Assembly: GCA_963697675.1 (NCBI GenBank) | Contig: CAVOOW010000007.1 | Location: 248,001-312,000, forward strand | Direction: 5' to 3' | DNA: 64,000 nucleotides | DNA from: CAVOOW01 sp963697675 | Lineage (GTDB): Bacteria; Actinomycetota; Actinomycetes; JACCUZ01 | Shown here: in pieces, positions 56,864 through 64,000 of the stretch | How the letters are laid out: each line of letters starts with the position of its first letter | How positions within the stretch are numbered: the first letter of the stretch is position 1 | The notes under the pieces: model-generated | The model's database searches: none | What the model saw: only the letters and a program-made list of their open reading frames with translations | What the model was told of the DNA's origin: nothing | Position numbers and translations under genes: made by a program

Positions 56864-59833
56864 TTATTGCTCGACGGTCGAGCCGGTGCGGCCCTTGACC
56901 ACGCGCAGCTGGACGGGCACGCGCTGCCGCAGGTCGGCGACGTGGCTCACCAGCCCGACCACCCGGCCGCCCTCACGGAGCTCGTCGAGCACGCCCATGA
57001 CCTCGTCGAGGGTGTCCTCGTCGAGGGACCCGAACCCCTCGTCGACGAAGAGGGTCTCCAGCAGCGACCCGCCGGCCTCCTGGCTGACGACGTCGGCGAG
57101 GCCGAGGGCGAGGGCGAGGGAGGCGGAGAAGCTCTCGCCACCGGACAGGCTCGACGGGTCCCGGTCCAAGCCGGTCCACTCGTCGAGCACCCGTAGGTGC
57201 AGGCCGCCGCGGGCCCTCGGTCCGCCCCCCGCGGTCGTGTGCGCGAGTCGGTAGCGACCCGAGGACATCCGCAGCAGCCGTTCCGACGCGGCTGCGGCGA
57301 CCTGCTCGAGCCGGGCGGCGAGGACGTAGCCGGACAGGCTCATCCGCAGCCGGTTGTCGACGCTCTTGCCCTCCGCCAGCCGGGAGAGGCTGTCGACCAC
57401 CGCGTGAGCGTCCGCGAGCGGCGCGCGATCGGCCAGGACGCCGACCAGGCGGGTCTGCAGCCGACGCAGCTGGGTGAGCACCTTCTTGGCCGCCGACAGG
57501 GTCGCCACGTGGTCGGTGAACGCGCTGTCGGCCGTCTCGACGTCGACGGCCAGGGCAGCGAGGTCAGGAGCCGGCAACGACATGCCAGCGACCATCGCCT
57601 CGTCGGCCAGCATCTCGGTGAGCGATGAGAGCTCCTCGTCGTGACGGCGCCGGAATGCCTCGAGCTCGACGACCACCGGCTCGGGCCGGCTGCTGGCGAC
57701 GACGTCGTCGAGGCCCGTCAGGCCGTGCTCGGCAGCCGCAGTGGCCGCCCGCCGGCGCGCCGCGGAGACCTCCCCGGCGAGTCGGTCGACAGTCGCGACC
57801 GCTTCGACCAGCCCGCCGAGGTGCTCGACGAGGGCGGAGAGCCGGGCCCGCCGATCGAACACCGATGGGTCGTCACCACGTGCGGCGTCCAGACGCGTCT
57901 GCAGCCGCTGCAACCGTTCTTCGGACTGACCGGCGCGGTCCGCGCTGGTCAACGACAACGCGTCGAGCCGCAGCTGATCCTGGGCTCGCTTGTCGGCCTC
58001 CGCCTCGAACGCTGCGAGGGCGTCGCGGGCCTTGTCCAGCCCGTTGACGGAGGCGGTGAGCCGGTCGAGCTCTTGCCGGGCGGCCGTGAGCGCAGCGGTG
58101 ATCTCGTCCACCGGGATGCCGCCGGCAGCAGCAGCCGCGACCGCCTGACGGGTCACGAGGGAGGCGAGTCCTGCCTCGACCGTGGCGCGGACCTCGTCGG
58201 CGTCCGCGGCGTCGTGCTCTGCGGACTCCTCGTCCTCGCGTGTCACCACGGTGCCGTCCCCGGTTGCCGGGGCGGGGTGTTCGTGGCTGCCGCAGACAGG
58301 GCAGGCCTGCTCATCGGTGAGCGTGGCCGCAAGCTCGGCGGCCATGCCCCGGATGCGCGCAGAACGCGCATCGAGCAGTGCTGCTCTGCGAGACTGCGCC
58401 ACGTCGACGGCCTCGCGCAGGAGGTCGTGAGCCTCGGTCACGGCCCTGCCTAGCTGGTCGCGCTGCAGTGCTGCGGCCTGCTGGGCGGAAAGGGCGGCCG
58501 CGGCGGCCTGCGCCGCCTCCAGCCGATCACCGGAACGCTGGGCGTCGTCCACTGCCTGGCGCAGGCCGGGCAGCCGGCGCTCGGCCTCGGTCAGCCAGCT
58601 GGCCACCTTGTCGCGCTGCTGGGCAAGGGCGACCACGTCGCGAGTCAGCTCCTCGATGCCGGCCGCCAGCTCGCGGGCCTCGGCCTCGTCATCGAGGAGT
58701 TGTTCGAGGGCACCCAGCTCGACCTGGGTCTTGTCGACCTGCTTGCGCAGCCGCGCCGCGCCGGTCGTGTCCACCTCGATCGAGCTGCCCAGAGCCGCCA
58801 GCCGCTCCCGGTGCAGGAGCACCTCGCCGCTGGCCAGAGCCAGCGTCTCGTCGAGCCGGGCCATCTCGACGACGAGAGGCAGCACCGGTGCCGCCTGTCG
58901 GGCAGCTTGCAGCTCAGCTGCGACCGCAGCCCGTTTCGTCGCCTGTGCCGTGATTTTCGCCAACCGGACAGTCAGTGCCGCGTGGCGGGTGCGGTGCTCG
59001 TTGCGCCGAACGCCGTCGTCGCGTGCCGCGAGTGCCCGGGCGCGCTGCTCGTCGAGCGGCTTGGACAGGGACTCGAGTCGTGCCACGGTCTCGGCCGCAT
59101 CGCCGACCAGTGCCGCCACCCAGTCGATGGCGTCGGCCGCGGCGACGTCGTCGGGCTCCGTCGTCGCACCGCTGGCCTCCGCGACACGGGCAAGCACCTC
59201 GGACAGCACTCCGTCGATCTGCTCAAGGGCCCGAAAACTCTCCTTGCGGCGCTCGACCAGCCACCGCTCCACCTCGGAGAACCGCTCGGTGTCGAACAGG
59301 CTCTCCAGCAGCACCCGCCGGCGGTCGGCGTCGGCGCGCAGGAACTCGGCGAACTGTCCCTGCGGCAGCAACACCACCTGGCAGAACTGTGTCATCGTCA
59401 GCCCGAGCAGCCGCCCCACCAGGTGGCCCGCTTCGTCGAGCCGGTTGGAAAGCAGTGTCCAGCCGTCGCCGTCGCGCTCTTCCAGAAGCACGTGGGACTG
59501 CTCGAGGACGGTGCCCGTGCCGCGCTGTTTCGGGCGTTCCCAGGCAGCCTTGCGGGTGATGCGCATCCGCCGGCCGCGCAACGTCGCCTCGAGCACCACC
59601 TCAGGTCCGACGCCGGCCGCCGCGTGGTCGCTGCGCAGGCTGCGGCTGCCGGACCTCGCCCCGGGCAGCTGGCCGTAGAGCGCGAAGCACACGGCGTCGA
59701 GGATGCTGGTCTTGCCGGCACCGGTTGGCCCGTGGAAGAGGAAGAGACCTCCCGCGGACAGCGCGTCGAAGTCGACGTGCTGGGCGTCGGCGAACGGGCC
59801 GAACGCCGTGACGGTGAGCGAGTGCAGCTTCAT
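56864..59833 (-). CDS. sbcC: SbcC/Rad50-like exonuclease subunit (SMC-type ATPase)
   Basis: 989 residues from ATG 59833. Walker A is GPTGAGKT (35-42) with LFLFHGPTGAGKTSILDAVC around it. Long coiled coils flank a zinc hook, CPVCGSHEHP, near residue 510. The ABC signature is SLSGGESFSASLALALGLAD and Walker B/D-loop LFVDEGFGSLDEDTLDEVM. With SbcD it opens hairpin and protein-blocked DNA ends. Its start overlaps the sbcD stop by one base (TGATG). Confidence 0.94.
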   Translation of the reverse strand: MKLHSLTVTAFGPFADAQHVDFDALSAGGLFLFHGPTGAGKTSILDAVCFALYGQLPGARSGSRSLRSDHAAAGVGPEVVLEATLRGRRMRITRKAAWERPKQRGTGTVLEQSHVLLEERDGDGWTLLSNRLDEAGHLVGRLLGLTMTQFCQVVLLPQGQFAEFLRADADRRRVLLESLFDTERFSEVERWLVERRKESFRALEQIDGVLSEVLARVAEASGATTEPDDVAAADAIDWVAALVGDAAETVARLESLSKPLDEQRARALAARDDGVRRNEHRTRHAALTVRLAKITAQATKRAAVAAELQAARQAAPVLPLVVEMARLDETLALASGEVLLHRERLAALGSSIEVDTTGAARLRKQVDKTQVELGALEQLLDDEAEARELAAGIEELTRDVVALAQQRDKVASWLTEAERRLPGLRQAVDDAQRSGDRLEAAQAAAAALSAQQAAALQRDQLGRAVTEAHDLLREAVDVAQSRRAALLDARSARIRGMAAELAATLTDEQACPVCGSHEHPAPATGDGTVVTREDEESAEHDAADADEVRATVEAGLASLVTRQAVAAAAAGGIPVDEITAALTAARQELDRLTASVNGLDKARDALAAFEAEADKRAQDQLRLDALSLTSADRAGQSEERLQRLQTRLDAARGDDPSVFDRRARLSALVEHLGGLVEAVATVDRLAGEVSAARRRAATAAAEHGLTGLDDVVASSRPEPVVVELEAFRRRHDEELSSLTEMLADEAMVAGMSLPAPDLAALAVDVETADSAFTDHVATLSAAKKVLTQLRRLQTRLVGVLADRAPLADAHAVVDSLSRLAEGKSVDNRLRMSLSGYVLAARLEQVAAAASERLLRMSSGRYRLAHTTAGGGPRARGGLHLRVLDEWTGLDRDPSSLSGGESFSASLALALGLADVVSQEAGGSLLETLFVDEGFGSLDEDTLDEVMGVLDELREGGRVVGLVSHVADLRQRVPVQLRVVKGRTGSTVEQ

Positions 59834-60996
59834 CAGACCGCGACCTCGTCGGTGCGGACGGACTCGAGGGCGCGGGCCAGCAGCGCCGACTCGTCGTCGT
59901 CGGGGGCGGACCGGACATGGGCGACGAAGTCGGTGGCCACCTCGAGGTCGGTCCTGCCGCGCAGCAGCGTGGCGTAGGACGGTGCGGCCGCGGCGGCGCC
60001 GTCGGGCTCGAAGGCGAGCACCAGGGTCTGCGGGAACCGGCGGCGCAGCCGCGCCATCGCGTCGCGCGGACGTTCGGCATCGGTCAGCGTGACCTGCAGG
60101 AAGTGATCGCTGAACCCGGCCCAGCGATCGGCCGTGAGCAGGTCGTCGAGTGTCGAGCGCACCCGCGCGATCGGACGCTGCACCGGCGTGGGCAGCGCCT
60201 CGACGGTGAGCGGAGCGCCCGGGCGCGACGGCAGGTCGACGAGCAGCACGGCCTTGCGCTGGTGCTCCTCCGAGAACGAGTAGGCGATCGGCGAACCGCT
60301 GTAGCGAACGGTCTCGCTGAGTCGTTGCGCCCCGTGCAGGTGACCCAGCGCGGTGTAGTCGACTCCGTCGAAGCAGGATGTGGGCACGACGCTGACGCCG
60401 CCGACGCTGATGTCTCGCTCGCTGTCGGAGGCCAGACCGCCGGCCACGAACGCGTGCGCGAGAACGACGGACGGCGCTCCGGGGCGACCGGAGAGGTCGG
60501 CGCGGATGCGGGTCATGGCCGCGTCGATGACGGTCGCGTGACCCCCGCCCTCGCCTGCGTCATCGAGCAGGTCGGCGCGGACGGCGTCGGGTTCGAGGTA
60601 GGGGATGGGGTAGACCGCGACGTCGCCCGAACCGTCGGGCTGGGGGAGCAGCACGGGCCGGCCGACCTGCCGTGGGTCGGTGCGCAGGTAGACACCGGCC
60701 TCGTCGATCAGCTCGGAGCCGAAGCCCAGACGGCGGGCGGAGTCGTGGTTGCCGCTGATCAGCACGACCCGAGCCTTCGTGCGCATCAGCCGGACGAGCG
60801 CCTCGTTGCACAGCGCGACGGCGTCGACCGAGGGCAGGGCCCGGTCGTAGATGTCGCCGGACACCAGCACCGCGTCGACCCGCTCGGAGACGACGGTCTC
60901 GACCAGGAAGTCGACGAACTGCGCCTGGGCAGCGAGCAGGTCCTCTCGGTGGAAGGACCTCCCGAGATGCCAGTCTGAGGTGTGGATCAGGCGCAT
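59833..60996 (-). CDS. sbcD: SbcD/Mre11-like exonuclease subunit
   Basis: 387 residues if ATG 60996 is used (MRLIHTSDWHLGR, the usual start); a GTG at 61005 is possible. Metallophosphoesterase motifs in order: HTSDWHLG, VSGDIYDRA, LISGNHDS, VLAHAFVAGG and YTALGHLHGAQ. Together with SbcC it makes the ATP-dependent nuclease for palindromic or hairpin DNA. In a window that holds long inverted repeats this is the relevant surveillance enzyme, though no special link is shown. Confidence 0.93.
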   Translation of the reverse strand: MRLIHTSDWHLGRSFHREDLLAAQAQFVDFLVETVVSERVDAVLVSGDIYDRALPSVDAVALCNEALVRLMRTKARVVLISGNHDSARRLGFGSELIDEAGVYLRTDPRQVGRPVLLPQPDGSGDVAVYPIPYLEPDAVRADLLDDAGEGGGHATVIDAAMTRIRADLSGRPGAPSVVLAHAFVAGGLASDSERDISVGGVSVVPTSCFDGVDYTALGHLHGAQRLSETVRYSGSPIAYSFSEEHQRKAVLLVDLPSRPGAPLTVEALPTPVQRPIARVRSTLDDLLTADRWAGFSDHFLQVTLTDAERPRDAMARLRRRFPQTLVLAFEPDGAAAAAPSYATLLRGRTDLEVATDFVAHVRSAPDDDESALLARALESVRTDEVAV

Positions 60997-61115
60997 ACTC
61001 GTCACGGTAGGTGGGGGGCCGGACAGAACCCGCGAGGAGGCCGGGCGTGTCCGATCCCGGACCGCGCGGTGGACTGATCTAGCGCCCGAGCGGCCGATAT
61101 GCGAGGTTGAGCGCC

Positions 61116-62588
61116 ATGGGGCAAGACGTCGAGATCACACAGTTCACTCGCGAGGACCGTCAGCGCTACCGCGAGAAGGTCCGACGCTGCCTGGACGTCT
61201 TCGCCAAGATGCTCGCCGAGTCGCGGTTCGACAGCGAGCGGCGCAGCATGGGCCTCGAGATCGAGCTGAACCTCACCGACGGCACGGGCGACCCGGCGAT
61301 GAACAATGCCCAGGTCCTGGAGATGATGGCCGACCCCGACTTCCAGACCGAGCTGGCCCAGTTCAACATCGAGATCAACATCCCGCCGGCCCGGCTGACC
61401 GGGGCGGTCTTCTCCGAGCTCGAGCCGGCGATCCGCAAGAGCCTCAACCACGCCGACGACGTGGCCAACAAGACCGACACCAATGTCGTGATGACCGGCA
61501 TCCTGCCGACCCTGCGGCCCGAGCACCTGACCGAGCACACGCTCTCGGCCAACCCCCGCTACAAGCTGATCAACGAGCAGGTCTTCGCCGCGCGCGGAGA
61601 GGACCTGCACATCGCCATCGACGGCGTCGAGCGACTGTCGACGTACGCCGACACGATCGCACCGGAGGCGGCCTGCACCAGCGTGCAGCTGCACCTGCAG
61701 GTCAACCCGGAGACCTTCGCCGCGCACTGGAACGCGTCCCAGGCCATCGCCGGTGTGCAGCTCGCGATGGCCGCGAACTCACCCTTCTTCTTCGGCAAGG
61801 AGCTCTGGGCCGAGACGCGCATCGCGCTGTTCGAGCAGGCGACCGACACCCGCTCGGACGAGCTGAAGGCCCAGGGTGTGCGGCCGCGGGTGTGGTTCGG
61901 CGAGCGCTGGATCACCTCGATCTTCGACCTCTTCGAGGAGAACGTCCGCTACTTCCCGTCCTTGCTGCCGATCACCGAGGACGAGGACCCGGTCGAGGTG
62001 CTCGAGCGCGGCGACGTGCCAAAGCTGGCCGAGCTGCGGCTGCACAACGGCACGATCTACCGGTGGAACCGCCCGATCTATGACGTCCACAAGGGTCGGC
62101 CGCACCTGCGCGTCGAGAACCGCTGTCTGCCGGCCGGACCAACGGTCGTCGACGTGCTGGCCAACGCAGCCTTCTACTACGGGCTGGTCAAGGTGCTCGC
62201 CGACAGCGAGCGTCCAGTGTGGTCGCAGATGTCCTTCTCGGCCGCGGAGGAGAACTTCCACAACGGCGCCAAGAACGGCATCGACGCGCGCATCTACTGG
62301 CCGGGTGTCGGCGAGGTCCCTGCGACCGAGCTGGTGCTGCGCCGGCTGCTGCCGATGGCGCACGAAGGCCTGCAGGAGTGGGGTGTCGACGCCGTCGACC
62401 GTGACCGGCTGCTCGGCATCATCGAGGGACGCTGCCTGACCGGACGCAACGGTGCGTCGTGGCAGCAAGCGACGTTCCACCGGTGCTTCGACGAGCACGA
62501 CCGGCCCGACGCGTTGCGCGAGATGATGCGCGAGTACGTCGACCACATGCACAGCAACGAGCCGGTGCACACCTGGCCGATGGGCTGA
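61116..62588 (+). CDS. glutamate-cysteine ligase family (GCS2-like) protein
   Basis: 490 residues from ATG 61116; a TTG nine bases earlier is too near its ribosome site. GCS2-type motifs: RRSMGLEIELNLTDG near residue 45, then QFNIEINIPPARLTG, CTSVQLHLQVNPETF and RPHLRVENRCLPAGPTV. Actinobacteria use such enzymes for gamma-glutamyl-cysteine or related amide bonds, and this long form is widespread, but its product is not established to my knowledge. Glutathione synthesis is not implied. Single gene, divergent from sbcDC with a 119-base gap. Confidence 0.82.
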   Translation: MGQDVEITQFTREDRQRYREKVRRCLDVFAKMLAESRFDSERRSMGLEIELNLTDGTGDPAMNNAQVLEMMADPDFQTELAQFNIEINIPPARLTGAVFSELEPAIRKSLNHADDVANKTDTNVVMTGILPTLRPEHLTEHTLSANPRYKLINEQVFAARGEDLHIAIDGVERLSTYADTIAPEAACTSVQLHLQVNPETFAAHWNASQAIAGVQLAMAANSPFFFGKELWAETRIALFEQATDTRSDELKAQGVRPRVWFGERWITSIFDLFEENVRYFPSLLPITEDEDPVEVLERGDVPKLAELRLHNGTIYRWNRPIYDVHKGRPHLRVENRCLPAGPTVVDVLANAAFYYGLVKVLADSERPVWSQMSFSAAEENFHNGAKNGIDARIYWPGVGEVPATELVLRRLLPMAHEGLQEWGVDAVDRDRLLGIIEGRCLTGRNGASWQQATFHRCFDEHDRPDALREMMREYVDHMHSNEPVHTWPMG

Positions 62589-62621
62589 CGTCGGCTCGCT
62601 CGTTCGCCACCGACGAATTCA

Positions 62622-62658
62622 GGGTACGAGCGGCGCCCGCCTGTCGCCGCTCGTACCC
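62622..62658. terminator. hairpin between convergent genes
   Basis: GGGTACGAGCGGCG (62622-62635), a nine-base loop and its perfect inverse complement (62645-62658). It lies in the 90-base gap between the GCS2-like gene and the convergent FG-GAP gene, so it may end both transcripts. There is no T-run, as is common for GC-rich actinobacterial terminators. Confidence 0.7.
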
Positions 62659-62678
62659 CGAAAGCCCCGTCGGCGAGG

Positions 62679-64000
62679 TCAGCAGTCGTCGGCGATGTAG
62701 GTCTGGCCGGCGACGAATGTCTGTCCTGGGATCCCGCAGATCACCGGATCCAGGTTGTAGCCGATGAGGAATCCGGCATTGTCGATCGGGTTGTTGGGGT
62801 CGTTGGGGATCGCCGGTCTCCCGGCGGCGGTGACCGAACCCGTCGCAAAGTGGGTGTACTTCGACCACTCACCATCGCTGTGCTGGATCCACACGTAGTT
62901 GTTGTTGTCCGTGGGTTCGGCATTGCTGTCCACGAGGGCCCTGATCGTGCCTGCTCGGGAGGCGACGATCGTATAGTCGGACCCGCCGTTGACTCCGCTC
63001 ATGTCGATCCGGTCCGGCGGGGAGTGGCTCAGCCGGTCACCGTTGACGCGGACGTCGGTGCCGTCTTCGAAGCCGATGCGGTAGGTGCCACTCGAGCGCA
63101 GGCGACCGGACATGCGGTCGTACGGTTCGCCGTCGCCGACGATGCCGGCGCTGTTCTGGTGCCGCAGCTGGTTGTTGGCCGATCCGAGGCCTGCGGCTGT
63201 GCCGTAGAGCACGTTCAGTGCCCCGATGTCGGTGATGCCACACCGATGCTCTCGCCCGGGACACCGACGCCGAGGTCCGCTCGCCCGTTGCCGCTGAAGT
63301 CGCCCGACGACAGCGTCTCGCCGAATCGGTCGAACGCCTCGTTGCCGCCCTCGATGCTCGGCTGGTTCTGGTGCCACAGCTGGTCGTTGGCGGGGCCGAG
63401 CCCCGAAGCCGTCCCGTACAGCACATTGACCGCGCCCACCTCGGCGATGCCGGCGATGCTGTCCCACGGTGCACCGACGGCGAGGTCGTCGCGGCCGTTG
63501 CCGCTGAAGTCCGCGGCGGTGAGCGACTCGCCGAACCGGTCGTACGCCTCGGCGTCGCCCGCGATCCCCGCAGACGCCTGGGTCCACAAGTCGCCGCTCG
63601 CGGTGGAGATTCCCGCAGCCGCTCCATACAGCACATTGACCGCCCCGGCGCTGTCGAGCGTGCCGACGTCCTCACCAGGAGCGCCGACGGCGATGTCGTC
63701 GCGACCGTTGCCGTCGAAGTCGCCGGTCGTGAGGGCCCAACCGAACACGTCTCGTGACTCGGCGACACCGAGGACGCCGGCGGCGTTCTGGTGCAGCACC
63801 TGGTCGCCTGTTGCGCTCAGTCCCGAGTTGCTGCCGAACAGGACGTTGAGCGCACCGGCGTCGATGAGACGCCGATGTTCTCGTTCGGCACGCCGATTGC
63901 GAGGTCGTGACGACCGTCGCCGTCGAAGTCGCCACTGACGAGGGCGCCCCCGAACAGGTCACCCGGCTCCGCGACACCTGCGACGCCGGCGGCGTCCTGC
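62679..64000 (-). pseudogene. FG-GAP repeat protein with C-terminal M23-like domain; frameshifted and cut by window edge
   Basis: Runs in from the right edge; the stop is at 62679. At least five FG-GAP (beta-propeller, integrin-type) repeats of about 60 residues are seen, each with a calcium loop such as GDFSGNGRADLGVGVPGE or ADFSGNGRDDLAVGAP. Frames change near 63235 and 63870. After the propeller, about 140 residues resemble an M23 peptidase fold (DYTIVASRAGTIRAL; YVWIQHSDGEWSKYTHF) but without the catalytic His-x-His, so it is probably a binding domain. Likely secreted and surface-exposed; the N-terminus is outside the window. Confidence 0.75.

Overview
The window is high-GC (roughly 70%) DNA with GTG/ATG starts, short Shine-Dalgarno sites and tightly overlapping (ATGA/GTGA) operons. 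Several marker blocks are typical of Actinomycetota: CDP-alcohol phosphotransferase, fused GDP-mannose pyrophosphorylase/phosphomannomutase, DUF881-DUF1290-DUF881, gcvH, FHA protein, FtsR-type MerR, bifunctional nuclease, second MerR and gcvP, plus a SigK/RskA pair and DUF5999. I cannot assign an order from the sequence alone; the gene set fits a free-living soil or sediment actinomycete. I saw no rRNA, tRNA, CRISPR array, transposase or phage gene.

Layout. 1-3.2 kb: an edge-truncated MSMEG_0572-like gene, a broken CoA-disulfide-reductase-type flavoprotein, a broken XRE-cupin regulator and a DUF1348 protein. 3.2-5.1 kb: CbtBA cobalt transporter and a FhuF-type Fe-S protein. 5.1-10.2 kb: a complete NAD-dependent molybdenum formate dehydrogenase operon (fdsG-B-A-D). 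10.3-17.5 kb: an Acg-type nitroreductase, SulP transporter, flippase-like membrane protein, a PNPOx-like protein, an unrecognised protein and a Tat-exported PHP phosphoesterase. 17.7-20.2 kb: a membrane patatin. 20.2-32.4 kb: a carbohydrate and amino-acid catabolic region with FAH-family hydrolase, RidA, a D-serine-dehydratase-like PLP enzyme, SMP-30 lactonase, two GH4 glycosidases, SDR and zinc dehydrogenases, a DeoR regulator and an ABC sugar importer. 32.5-36.3 kb: a mu-crystallin-family reductase and a GGDEF/EAL protein. 36.3-40.2 kb: a YciI protein, a BtuF-like binding protein, a MobA-MoaD fusion and a tungsten-type aldehyde:ferredoxin oxidoreductase. 40.3-52.3 kb: the conserved actinobacterial block ending in riboswitch-controlled gcvP. 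52.3-56.8 kb: DUF5999, a type III polyketide synthase/methyltransferase/flavoprotein operon and RskA-SigK. 56.9-64 kb: SbcCD, a GCS2-family ligase and the end of an FG-GAP repeat protein.

How the parts fit. The formate dehydrogenase and the aldehyde oxidoreductase both need a pyranopterin metal cofactor, and the MobA-MoaD fusion is translationally coupled to the latter. The GH4 region reads as import of a glycoside, NAD-dependent cleavage, oxidation by SDR/ADH, lactone opening and processing of a keto-acid, probably under the local DeoR protein. Glycine cleavage genes are split (gcvH and gcvP), with a glycine riboswitch before gcvP. The polyketide operon resembles srsABC phenolic-lipid operons.

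Quality caution. About a dozen well-conserved genes carry frameshifts. Those I could reconstruct are mostly small insertions (often one base, sometimes in a homopolymer or dinucleotide run), and they are densest in the first 2.7 kb. I read them as probable consensus errors. 'Pseudogene' marks genes with several frame changes and does not claim biological decay.
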